From positions 1 to 24,594 of the forward strand of contig JASGCF010000011.1 in assembly GCA_030054275.1 (NCBI GenBank): a stretch of DNA of 24,594 nt, read 5' to 3'. Origin of the DNA: Limnohabitans sp. (GTDB lineage Bacteria > Planctomycetota > Phycisphaerae > Phycisphaerales > SM1A02). The stretch's first letter is position 1. Each line of letters begins with the position of its first letter. Both the position numbers and the translations under genes were made by a program. The notes below the pieces were generated by a model. That model made no database searches and was not told where the DNA came from. It saw only the letters and a list, made by a program, of their open reading frames with translations. Of this stretch, positions 15,372 to 23,408 are shown piece by piece.

Positions 15372-16019
15372 CCGTCGACGTCGACCAGCCAAGCCCGCCA
15401 GACCAAGGAGGGCCACGGCGCCCGGCGCCGGTACGGTGCCATCGGTGAGGACGCGCAATTGCGCCATCTTGTTTGGCCATCCCGCGACGCTATTTGCCCA
15501 CAGCGTGAAATTGATCGTGCTTCCCGACACGGTGTACGAACTCGCACCGAGCGCGCTCGCATGGCTGCGGAACGGATCACCCGTTGCATAGGTCGTTCCG
15601 GGTGCACCAAGCAAACCGTCGCTGATATCAAGCAGATTGTTCTCGTAGATCACAGCGATGATGTTGCCCGAGAAAGTGACCGAACCCTGCACCAGCGCAA
15701 CACCTTGACCCGCGTCGAAGTGAATCATGTGCGAGTCGAACACGCCGCCCGCCACGAAGGGTCCGTATGAACCGCCAGTGAAGACGCCGTTTCCAATGGT
15801 GTTGACCAAGAGTGCGGTTGAACTCACGCCGCTCAATTCGTCCCAGCAATATGCCGGCGGTCCTGGCAGCGCTGTGTATTGCGCGTTCGTCGGAGGCGCA
15901 ATTTGCACAGCGCCACCGCCGACTGAAACGATGGCGCCATGCGCAGAGGCAACCAGTGCGAGTGTTGCGAAAGACACGATTGCGTTTCGCGAGAGGATGT
16001 GAGATGAGAGGTGTTGCAT
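15369..16019 (-). CDS. Exported PEP-CTERM-like protein (paralog A)
   Basis: 216 residues; ATG 16019 has GGGGA a few nt upstream. The N-terminal signal peptide is NAIVSFATLALVASAHG with cleavage near AHG-A. The C-terminus is VPAPGAVALLGLAGLAGRRRR: a short PAPGA motif, a hydrophobic helix and an arginine cluster, the tripartite sorting tail of PEP-CTERM-type proteins as seen in Phycisphaerae. Such tails are processed by an exosortase-like enzyme, none of which is encoded here. The body (about 30-190) is a beta-rich domain of unknown function, clearly paralogous to the upstream neighbour: both have LPGPPA-CWDE near residue 55, SHxIHFDAxQGV, SVTFSGNIxAVIYEN and MxxLRVLT. The role is unknown, probably cell-surface or secreted. 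Confidence 0.88.
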   Translation of the reverse strand: MQHLSSHILSRNAIVSFATLALVASAHGAIVSVGGGAVQIAPPTNAQYTALPGPPAYCWDELSGVSSTALLVNTIGNGVFTGGSYGPFVAGGVFDSHMIHFDAGQGVALVQGSVTFSGNIIAVIYENNLLDISDGLLGAPGTTYATGDPFRSHASALGASSYTVSGSTINFTLWANSVAGWPNKMAQLRVLTDGTVPAPGAVALLGLAGLAGRRRR

Positions 16020-16073
16020 AGTGGTCCCCGGTTCTTCTGATGTGTGAGTTGCGTGAGGTGAGATTCGCGGTGT

Positions 16074-16721
16074 TCAGTTGCGTCGGCGCGAGCCAACAAG
16101 TCCGGCAAGTCCGAGCAGCGCCACAGCGCCTGGCGCAGGCACAGCGGCCGTGAGCACGCGCAACTCGGTCATGCGATTTGGAAGGTTGATGACCGACGCC
16201 CAGAGCGAGAAGTCGAGGACGTTGTTGTTAACCTGATACGCCGACTGAAACAGCGAGTTGGTCGTGTTGCTGCGGAGAGGATTTCCCGTGTCGTACGTGG
16301 TTCCGATCGCGCCAAGCGAGAGATCGGTGGCATCGAGCAGGATGTTCTCGTAGATCACCGCGACGATGTTGCCGGAGAAGGTGACCTGACCGCCGACGTT
16401 CGAGACACCTTGCGATGCGTCGAAGTGGATGATGTGCGAATCGACCGGGCCACCGAAGTAGACGTTCGTATTGCCGCCCGGTCCGGTCCAGAAGCCGTTG
16501 CCGAGCGTATTCACGAGAAGGCCGCTTGCAGGAATCACGACATTCTGCTGTTCATCCCAGCAGAAGGCCGGCGGGCCTGGAAGCGCGAGTTGCAGCGCGG
16601 AGGCGGGAGCCGCGATCTGCACCGCGCTGCCGGTGACACCGGTAATCGCGGCGTGTGCGGAAGTTGTAAGAACAAGTGCAGCGGTGGTGATGCAGGTGAT
16701 GTAGGCAAAGTTCGAGCGCAT
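16074..16721 (-). CDS. Exported PEP-CTERM-like protein (paralog B)
   Basis: 215 residues from ATG 16721; a TTG four codons upstream (16733) is possible, and neither has a clear ribosome-binding site. The signal peptide is NFAYITCITTAALVLTTSAHA, cleaved after AHA. The C-terminal sorting tail is VPAPGAVALLGLAGLVGSRRRN. The central domain aligns with paralog A along its length (LPGPPAFCWDE, SHIIHFDASQGV, VTFSGNIVAVIYEN, MTELRVLT), so the pair arose by tandem duplication. The genes are 54 bp apart and probably cotranscribed in the order B then A. The phrase FSGNIVAVIYEN is shared with other uncharacterised exported proteins of this type; no enzymatic residues are apparent. Confidence 0.88.
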   Translation of the reverse strand: MRSNFAYITCITTAALVLTTSAHAAITGVTGSAVQIAAPASALQLALPGPPAFCWDEQQNVVIPASGLLVNTLGNGFWTGPGGNTNVYFGGPVDSHIIHFDASQGVSNVGGQVTFSGNIVAVIYENILLDATDLSLGAIGTTYDTGNPLRSNTTNSLFQSAYQVNNNVLDFSLWASVINLPNRMTELRVLTAAVPAPGAVALLGLAGLVGSRRRN

Positions 16722-16923
16722 GAGAGAGTCCAATCTTTGGTGCGAATGCTTGCGGCAAGCGAGATGCCGACAAGTGCACTCCGCGCGAGCAGATTGAGAT
16801 CTCGCAAAGCAACTTCAAAAAGTTGTGAATGAACCGCGAACTGCGCTGTATGGAGAATGTTCCTACGGGAACAATGCGCTCGACCCACAGCGCGTGTCTC
16901 ACACGATGCATGACGCGGTCACA

Positions 16924-17610
16924 TCACGGCTTCGTAATGCGATGCCCGCAGTTTTTGCAGGTCGAGAGCACCGGATCCGCCCAGAACTCTTCCATCGCAT
17001 GCGCGAAGTGATGCACGATGTCCTTGCAATCAAACACCTTGTCGTAGACAAGCGTGTTGCACTTCTCGCAGAAGAAAATGAGGTGCTCTGGCTCGCCTTC
17101 TGGTCGACGACGCTCAACCACCAGTCCAAGCGTGTTCGGACCTCGCTGCGGTGAGTGCGGCACATTCGGCGGAATGAAAAACACTTCACCCTCACGAATC
17201 TTGTGCACCTTCACAACCCCATCTTCGATGGTCTTCACATGCACATCGCCCTGCAACTGGATGAAAAACTCTTCGCTGTCGACCTGATGAAAATCGTTGC
17301 GGGCGTTTGGGCCTTTGATGATCATCACAAAGAAATCGCGGCCGGAATAGAGGTACTTGTTGCCTACAGGCGGCTTGAACTGCTCTGCGTGCGCTTCGAC
17401 CCACTGCAGAAGATGAAACGGCGCCATCACCGAACCATCGCGCATGAAGCCGTTCGGCTCACCTGGTGTCTGGGGAATCGACTGAAAGCCGGAGAGAACA
17501 CCAGGCTTCGACGGCAGACTCGTGGAGCGGCTCGTGTTCGTGTCCGCAGGGGTGGTCGCGTTTGTGGTCGCGTTTGTGGTCGCAGAGTGCGAAGTGCTTG
17601 CAGGCGTCAT
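16924..17610 (-). CDS. nbaC: 3-hydroxyanthranilate 3,4-dioxygenase
   Basis: 228 residues. A cupin enzyme that opens 3-hydroxyanthranilate with O2, a step of the kynurenine route from tryptophan to quinolinate/NAD or of nitrobenzoate breakdown. The catalytic iron ligands are visible as H108, E114 and H152, with substrate-binding R104, R156 and E166, in the same spacing as characterised bacterial enzymes. The second, rubredoxin-like iron site of bacterial forms is intact: C181, C184, C218, C221. The N-terminus before about residue 60 is extra compared with typical enzymes of about 170-190 residues. It is Thr/Ser/Asn-rich (TTNATTNATTPADTNTS) and comes from a 12-bp tandem repeat, so translation may start further in (M56 or M62). 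No other pathway gene is in the window. Divergent from the chemoreceptor with 41 bp between starts. Confidence 0.95.
   Translation of the reverse strand: MTPASTSHSATTNATTNATTPADTNTSRSTSLPSKPGVLSGFQSIPQTPGEPNGFMRDGSVMAPFHLLQWVEAHAEQFKPPVGNKYLYSGRDFFVMIIKGPNARNDFHQVDSEEFFIQLQGDVHVKTIEDGVVKVHKIREGEVFFIPPNVPHSPQRGPNTLGLVVERRRPEGEPEHLIFFCEKCNTLVYDKVFDCKDIVHHFAHAMEEFWADPVLSTCKNCGHRITKP
17552..17583. repeat. 12-bp tandem repeat in the N-terminal coding part of nbaC
   Basis: GTGGTCGCGTTT occurs at 17552-17563 and 17564-17575, followed by a partial third copy (GTGGTCGC). On the minus strand it encodes the repeating TNAT residues and can change length without a frameshift. Confidence 0.85.
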
Positions 17611-17651
17611 GCAGCCATCGTACAGCCGCTGCGTGTCGTTACCATCTCTCT

Positions 17652-19742
17652 ATGGCGCACCACGAAGCCACTGCCCGCTCTATTCCCTTCGCCAGTTCAC
17701 TTGCAGGAAGGCTGTTTTTCCTTGGCATCCTTCCAGGCGCGTTGATTACCGCGGCCATTCTCGGATGGGGAACCTATGAGAAGTTCGAGTTGCTCGAGCG
17801 CGAGGCAGAAGAGTCACTCGCCCGCGAGGCGCTGTTCGCAGCGTCCCGTATTGGCGAAGCAAACACCAGTGCGATCGACCTCGCCCGCGCGCTTGCCGCA
17901 CAGCAAGAAGCCGGCCTGTTCGGCAAGCGAGCGCTGACGGTCGAACTCTTGAAAGGCACGCTTGCTGCATATCCAAGTATCACCGCAGCCTATGTGGGTT
18001 ACGAGCCAAACGCGGATGACAACGACAGCGCCGCACGCGGTGTCGATCCAACCACATGGATGGATGCCTCTGGTCGATTCATCCCGTATCCGTTTCGCGA
18101 TTGGACCAAGGGCGATGCGATTGCCGTGAAGCCATTGGCAGACATGGATTCAAGTCTCTACTACGACGGTGTTCGCCGCGCATTTGCAAGTAGCGGGAAA
18201 GCATCGACACTGGTGACTGAGCCGTATGTCTACGACGGTCAGTTGATTGTCGAGCAATCACATCCGATCGTGATCAATGGAAAGTTTCGCGGTATCGCAG
18301 CCGCAGACCGCACGCTTGCAGAGATCGAGCGTGTGGTGCGAGGCGCTGCGAAGAAGGCGGGCGCAACTGCGTATCTCATCTCATCGCGTGGCAAGTTCAT
18401 CGTGGCCACCACCGACGCTCCGCTTGAAGGCGCGGCGATTGCGACGGGCGAGAATCAACTCCGCACGAAGGCTGTCGCAGGCAGCGAGATTGAGTCGTTG
18501 GTGAGTTCGCTTGTACGCAATGCAGATGCAGACGGCGCTATCGAAGATGTGTCCGATCCGCGTGACGGTTCGACATTGCTGTGTGCTGGCGTGCGCATTC
18601 CCGCCGGAGAATGGACGCTTGTTTTCACCAAGCCGCGCGAGATCGTTGTTGCGCCGATTCGCGCAGAAGTGTGGCGTACTGGCGCGATGTTTGGCGCTGC
18701 CTTACTTGCCGCTGCAGGGCTTGTGGTGTGGACTGCCTATCACACAAGTCGACGCTTACGCATCGCTGCTGTCGCGGCTGATGCGATTGCTGCGGGAAAC
18801 TTGGCGACCGAGATTCCGCCGTGCCCACTGAATGATGAAGCGGGAGTGCTGACGCGCAGTCTGCGCGCGATGCAAACCAATCTCAACAACTTGTTGGCAA
18901 CGGTGAAGCGTGCGGGCGTGACGCTTGATTCGAGCGCGCTTGAACTCTCGGCAACCAGTCGCGAGCAAGAAGCGATGGCACATCGCTTCGGTGAGTCGAC
19001 AAGTCAAATTGCTGCGGCGACGCGGCAAATTAGCGCAACAGGTACCGAACTCTCGCGCACGATGTCGGAGGTTGAGCGCGCTGTGCAAGAAACTTCGCGC
19101 GTGGCAACAGGTACGCGCGCCGACTTGGCGTCGGTGGATCTCACGATTCGCCAACTCGCCGACGGGACAACTTCTATCACCACGAAACTTGCAGCAATCA
19201 GCGAACGCGCTGCGAGCATCAATACCGTTGTAACCACCATCACGAAGGTCGCAGATCAGACGAATCTCCTGTCTGTGAATGCAGCAATTGAGGCCGAAAA
19301 GGCTGGCGAACAAGGGCGCGGATTCTTGGTGGTTGCGCGTGAGATTCGTCGACTTGCAGATCAGACCGCTGCAGCCACGCTCGATATCGAGCAAATCGTG
19401 CGCGAGATGCAATCGGCTGTTGGCGCTGGTGTGATGGAGATGGATCGCTTCGCAGAGAAGGTGCGTCGTGGTGTCGATGAAGTGGTCGCGTCGAGTCGAC
19501 ACATGGGCGAGATCATCGAGCAGGTCGGATCGAATGTGGATCGATTCCATGCCGTGACCGCAGGGATGGAGAGTCAATCGCAGGGCGCGTCCACTATTAG
19601 TGAATCGATGTCGTCGTTGGTCGCTGGAGCGAAGCGCTCGGTCGAAAGCGCGGAAGAGTTCGGCCGAACTGCGAGTGAATTGCAGCGCGCGAGTTTGGCG
19701 CTTCGCGAAAGCGTGGCCGCGTTCGTGTTGAAGGCAGGGTGA
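17652..19742 (+). CDS. Methyl-accepting chemotaxis protein, WspA-like signalling domain
   Basis: 696 residues from ATG 17652; the longer open frame upstream lies over nbaC and lacks membrane-protein character. No clear ribosome-binding site. TM1 is about 20-42 (LFFLGILPGALITAAILGWG). A periplasmic sensor of about 300 residues follows, with dCache-type features (SITAAYVGYEPN, SSLYYDG, EPYVYDGQLIV, GIAAADRTL). TM2 is about 343-363, HAMP about 364-415 and the cytoplasmic signalling coiled coil runs to the end. The hairpin tip NLLSVNAAIEAEKAGEQGRG (538-557) and the following RRLADQTAAATLDIEQIVRE resemble WspA, the receptor of the surface-sensing Wsp system that makes c-di-GMP, more than flagellar receptors, which normally have EAARAGE. 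WspA is shorter, with a smaller sensor domain. No che or wsp genes are in the window. Confidence 0.92.
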   Translation: MAHHEATARSIPFASSLAGRLFFLGILPGALITAAILGWGTYEKFELLEREAEESLAREALFAASRIGEANTSAIDLARALAAQQEAGLFGKRALTVELLKGTLAAYPSITAAYVGYEPNADDNDSAARGVDPTTWMDASGRFIPYPFRDWTKGDAIAVKPLADMDSSLYYDGVRRAFASSGKASTLVTEPYVYDGQLIVEQSHPIVINGKFRGIAAADRTLAEIERVVRGAAKKAGATAYLISSRGKFIVATTDAPLEGAAIATGENQLRTKAVAGSEIESLVSSLVRNADADGAIEDVSDPRDGSTLLCAGVRIPAGEWTLVFTKPREIVVAPIRAEVWRTGAMFGAALLAAAGLVVWTAYHTSRRLRIAAVAADAIAAGNLATEIPPCPLNDEAGVLTRSLRAMQTNLNNLLATVKRAGVTLDSSALELSATSREQEAMAHRFGESTSQIAAATRQISATGTELSRTMSEVERAVQETSRVATGTRADLASVDLTIRQLADGTTSITTKLAAISERAASINTVVTTITKVADQTNLLSVNAAIEAEKAGEQGRGFLVVAREIRRLADQTAAATLDIEQIVREMQSAVGAGVMEMDRFAEKVRRGVDEVVASSRHMGEIIEQVGSNVDRFHAVTAGMESQSQGASTISESMSSLVAGAKRSVESAEEFGRTASELQRASLALRESVAAFVLKAG

Positions 19743-19869
19743 CAGCGCGTCTGAGAAGTCGAGGCATTCGCTGCGATTTGAGATCCGCTGGGCGGTCGAA
19801 CGCCGCTGAATTTCCGGAAATCACTCATTGCCCCTTCGCGCCTGTGACGGGCTGCTGTACTTTCACAGC

Positions 19870-22800
19870 ATGATTCTTTCTGGAATGTTCCGCGCCGTCG
19901 GTTTCATGTCGTGTGTGTTGTGCGGTCTGTTGGTTGCGTCGAGCGCGCACGCGCAATCGCGGCTCTATGTTGATCCAGCGATGCCTGTGAGCGGCAATGG
20001 CTTCAGTTGGGCGACTGCGTACAAAGGCATCAAATCGGCTGTCACGGCCGCGGTTGCCAATCCAGCGATCACGGAGATCTGGGTCAAGAAGGGTACTTAC
20101 TACCCAGGCACAACGCCGTACACCACGCGCAACGGCCTCGCGATCTTCGGTGGTTTCGCCGGAACCGAAACCGACCTTGCTGAACGCGATCTTGTGGCGA
20201 ACGAGACGATTTTGACGGGTCAAGATGCAGTGCGCGTGATCAGCGGCGGCAATGTCGCAGGCGCGTTGTTCGATGGCTTCACCATGCGCGACGGTCGCAC
20301 CAATCAAAGCGGAGCCCTGATCGATGGTGGCAGTGAACTCACCTTTCGCCGATGCAAGTTTCTCTCCAGTCGCGCTGGCGCGACAGGCGGCGTGTACGCG
20401 AATTACGAAGGAACCGTGACTTTCGTCGAGTGTCGATTCTCGACCAACGAGTGTGGGCAGCAGGGATCCGTGGCGTCGACCTATGGCGGCGTGATGAAGT
20501 TCATCAATTGCCGGTTGTACGCGAATGCTGCCGATGACGGGGGTGTAGTGGAAACCTACGAAGGCACCGTGGTGTTGCTGAATACAGCTGTATGCGACAA
20601 CACGGGTGTTGGTGGCGGCGGCGTGACGACCTACGAAGGCGCTGTCACCGCTGTGAACTGCACATTTTCCGGCAACACTGCGTTTGGGCTTTCGAGCACG
20701 ACCGGTCCGCTCAAGATAGTGCGCAACTCTGTGTTTGGTGCAGGTCAGTTGGTTGGACCATCGGATGTGGCGTATTCACTTCTTGCCGATGAAACAGCGG
20801 GCGAGGGCAATGTGGTTGGCACACCTGTCTTTGTGAATACAGCGGCACGGGACTTTCGCCTTGCGATCGGAAGTGCTGGCATTGATGCGGGTCTTGACGC
20901 AGCGCTGCCTTCGGACACCTATGACCTCGATGACGATGGCAATGTGGTTGAAGCAGTTCCGTACGATCAGAATGGTGACGATCGTGTGCGGGCCGCGAAC
21001 GGCGGCATGAAGGGCGCGCGCGTTGATATGGGCGCGTTTGAACACTATCCCGATTGCAACGGCAACTTTGTGCTTGATCGTGATGATGTGTTGAACGGAA
21101 CGAGCAAGGATCTTGATTCCAACGGCGTGCCCGATGAGTGCGAGGATTGCAACAACAACAATCTGCCCGATTCCATCGATATTGCGGCTGGCACGAGTGT
21201 CGACTGTCAACCCGATGGCATTCCTGATGAGTGTCAGCAAGCGACCATCACGCGCACCTACAAAGTCGACGACGGAAGTGCAGAAGACACGATCGGGTTG
21301 ACGCAGGCGTCGGATATCGCGTGGATGAATCGCTTCACAGTGATCGACGGCGGCGAAACGCTGCGCACAGTGAAACTGGCGTTTGGCTCGGGAATTCCAG
21401 AGGGAATCGCATTCGAGTTGTGTGTGTGGGGTGACCCGAACAACGACGGTGATCCGCGTGATGCGTTTCTTCGTCGATCGCAAACGCTCGAGGTTTCTGC
21501 TGGTGCGGCTGGCGCGTTGCGCGACTACGACATCACGGATACCTATGTTGGACCCGTTGGATCGCGGTTCTTCGTCGGTGTGTTCTTGTCGGGCGCGCAG
21601 ACGGCGATCATTCCGATCGATCAAACAGGTGCGAGCGCACAGAAGAGTTGGATTGTGGTTGCACCCACTGGAACGCTTGATCTTGAAGCGCTTGGAAAGG
21701 CGCCGCTTTTCGGGTTGATTGATTCGTTCGGAATCACTGGAAATTGGCTTGTGCGCGCGGTTGCCACGCGCGTTGCGGATTGCAACAACAACGGCACGCT
21801 TGATGAGTGCGATATCGACTCCGGCACAAGCGGTGATTGCCAAGGCGACGGGATTCCAGATGAATGTCAGTTGATCGACAACGACTGCAACACGAACGGC
21901 ATTCCAGATGACTGTGAACTCGCATCGGGCACGCTTGCAGATTGCCAACCAAATGGCGTGCCCGATGTGTGCGAACTTGCAGCAGGAACATCGTTTGATA
22001 TCGATGTCAACGGCGTGCCGGACGAATGCGAAGATTGCAATGGCAATGGCCTTCCCGATTCGATCGACATTGCGAACGGCGCGGAAGATTGCCAAGGTGA
22101 CGGAGTTCCTGATGTGTGCCAACTTGGCAGCGACAAGGAAATCCCGTACCGCCGCGATGACGGAAGCGCAGAGGTGTATGTGTCATCTGACGCGCCAAAT
22201 ATGGCCTGGCTTGTGCAGTATCAAGTGACTGCTGGTGGTGAGCGCATGCGCGCGATTGAAATCATTCACGGCTTGATGCCCGTTGGATTTCCGGTGGATG
22301 TGTACTTGTGGAGCGATCCGAACGGTGATGGAAACCCCGATGATGCGCGCGTGTTGGCGCATGTGCCAACCACGATTTTGTCGCCAGACAGCAACACATT
22401 CGAGCGTGTCGAACTTGATGATGTGTATGTCGGCGAGGTGGGCACTTCGTTCTTTGTTGGCGCGATCGTGCACAACTTCACACTGCTTGCGGATTATCCA
22501 GGCGCGAAGCACAACACCGGAATCACCAATAGTTCGTGGCTTGTTGGCAAGTTCGGAACGATCGATCCGAACGACTTGTCGCGTGACAACGATGAGTTCC
22601 TCAAGATCGATGACCTCGGTGGTCCCTTTGTTGGTGTGTGGTGTATTCGCGCTGCTGCAACAGCCACGAATGACTGCAATCTCAACGGAATTCCGGACGA
22701 CTGCGATATCGCCGATGGAACAAGTGCCGATGTGAATCGCGATGGTGTGCCTGACGAGTGCTACGCAACGCCGTGTCTTGGCGACCTCGACAACAGCGGC

Positions 22801-22938
22801 GATGTCGGTGCAGCAGACCTCTCACTGTTGCTTGCAGACTGGGGCTCGAGTGCCGAATCGCAAGCAGATCTCGATGGAGATGGCGAAGTGGGTGCCGCGG
22901 ATCTCTCGCTGTTGCTTGCTGCGTGGGGCGCGTGCTGA
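19870..22938 (+). CDS. Secreted beta-helix protein with DCN repeats and C-terminal dockerin-like domain
   Basis: 1022 residues from ATG 19870; an upstream in-frame start (19828) would spoil the signal peptide GFMSCVLCGLLVASSAHA, cut near AHA-Q. Residues about 31-390 form a right-handed parallel beta-helix domain of the kind found in polysaccharide-binding or -cleaving proteins (FDGFTMRDG, TFRRCKFLSS, KFINCRLYAN, AVNCTFSGNT). Six DCNxNGxPDxC(D/E)-type repeats follow in three blocks (about 396-463, 637-757, 934-969), rich in Asp/Asn and probably calcium-binding. Between them are two copies of a beta module opening DDGSAE (about 470-635 and 765-930). The end carries two EF-like dockerin repeats (GDLDNSGDVGAADLSLLLAD and DLDGDGEVGAADLSLLLAAW). 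No cohesin is seen here; such tails are common in Phycisphaerae proteins. No catalytic residues can be assigned. Confidence 0.9.
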   Translation: MILSGMFRAVGFMSCVLCGLLVASSAHAQSRLYVDPAMPVSGNGFSWATAYKGIKSAVTAAVANPAITEIWVKKGTYYPGTTPYTTRNGLAIFGGFAGTETDLAERDLVANETILTGQDAVRVISGGNVAGALFDGFTMRDGRTNQSGALIDGGSELTFRRCKFLSSRAGATGGVYANYEGTVTFVECRFSTNECGQQGSVASTYGGVMKFINCRLYANAADDGGVVETYEGTVVLLNTAVCDNTGVGGGGVTTYEGAVTAVNCTFSGNTAFGLSSTTGPLKIVRNSVFGAGQLVGPSDVAYSLLADETAGEGNVVGTPVFVNTAARDFRLAIGSAGIDAGLDAALPSDTYDLDDDGNVVEAVPYDQNGDDRVRAANGGMKGARVDMGAFEHYPDCNGNFVLDRDDVLNGTSKDLDSNGVPDECEDCNNNNLPDSIDIAAGTSVDCQPDGIPDECQQATITRTYKVDDGSAEDTIGLTQASDIAWMNRFTVIDGGETLRTVKLAFGSGIPEGIAFELCVWGDPNNDGDPRDAFLRRSQTLEVSAGAAGALRDYDITDTYVGPVGSRFFVGVFLSGAQTAIIPIDQTGASAQKSWIVVAPTGTLDLEALGKAPLFGLIDSFGITGNWLVRAVATRVADCNNNGTLDECDIDSGTSGDCQGDGIPDECQLIDNDCNTNGIPDDCELASGTLADCQPNGVPDVCELAAGTSFDIDVNGVPDECEDCNGNGLPDSIDIANGAEDCQGDGVPDVCQLGSDKEIPYRRDDGSAEVYVSSDAPNMAWLVQYQVTAGGERMRAIEIIHGLMPVGFPVDVYLWSDPNGDGNPDDARVLAHVPTTILSPDSNTFERVELDDVYVGEVGTSFFVGAIVHNFTLLADYPGAKHNTGITNSSWLVGKFGTIDPNDLSRDNDEFLKIDDLGGPFVGVWCIRAAATATNDCNLNGIPDDCDIADGTSADVNRDGVPDECYATPCLGDLDNSGDVGAADLSLLLADWGSSAESQADLDGDGEVGAADLSLLLAAWGAC

Positions 22939-22972
22939 CGAGGACCGATGGACGCTTGAGAGAGCGCGAGAT

Positions 22973-23368
22973 TCACGCGTTCGGTGATTCATCACTTGTT
23001 GTTTCTTCGCTTGTTGTTTCTTCGCTTGCGGTCATTTCTTCGCAGCATCCGCGATCAAGGCGTGACTCTGCTGTTTCGATGGCTGTGATAAGCACATCGA
23101 CGGCTCCGCGACGCTCGAGAAATTCAGCGAGGTGCTTCAGCGCCAACGGGTTTGCCAAACTTGAGGCAATGGGCGTCAGGAAGTGGATCGACGCAGCGCC
23201 GACACCGGCAAGCGGGCGCGACATTTCCAAAAACGCGATCGCGGTGGGTGCCATGCGTCGGCGAGCGACTTCGTCCGCAACACGCTCAACCACGGCGCGT
23301 TCCTCGTCGTTTGGAACGCACGGTTTTCCGTCGTCGAGAGCGAATGCGTTTCGCAGAAAATCGCGCAT
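22973..23368 (-). CDS. Small hypothetical protein
   Basis: 131 residues from ATG 23368; the frame is open further upstream but that part is antisense to the FGE gene. The first 105 residues look like a compact helical domain: MRDFLRNAFAL, then DEERAVVERVADEVARRRM, APTAIAFLEMSRPL and HLAEFLERRGAVDVLITAIE. I do not recognise a named family, although the pattern FLExxRPL then FLxP then a C-terminal helical pair looks like a conserved fold, not a chance frame. The tail is acidic and low-complexity (SEETTSEETTSDE) and comes from a 15-bp tandem repeat. No signal peptide or membrane segment is visible, so it is likely cytoplasmic. Divergent from the FGE gene with 40 bp between starts, and convergent with the beta-helix gene. 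Confidence 0.75.
   Translation of the reverse strand: MRDFLRNAFALDDGKPCVPNDEERAVVERVADEVARRRMAPTAIAFLEMSRPLAGVGAASIHFLTPIASSLANPLALKHLAEFLERRGAVDVLITAIETAESRLDRGCCEEMTASEETTSEETTSDESPNA
22995..23024. repeat. 15-bp tandem repeat in hypothetical gene
   Basis: CTTGTTGTTTCTTCG at 22995-23009 and 23010-23024, exact. On the minus strand it encodes the EETTS repeat of the acidic tail, so copy changes would stay in frame. Confidence 0.9.
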
Positions 23369-23408
23369 CACAGAAGCGTACCGTGCGTTCGTCTTACACT
23401 GAGATACC

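Noticed and set aside
16859..16874. TGTTCC-TACG-GGAACA hairpin downstream of nbaC
   Set aside because: A short 6-bp stem about 50 bp beyond the stop and without a T-run; too weak to call a terminator.
19810..19821. 12-bp palindrome ATTTCCGGAAAT upstream of the beta-helix gene
   Set aside because: Several 12-bp palindromes are expected by chance in a window this long; there is no other sign of an operator.
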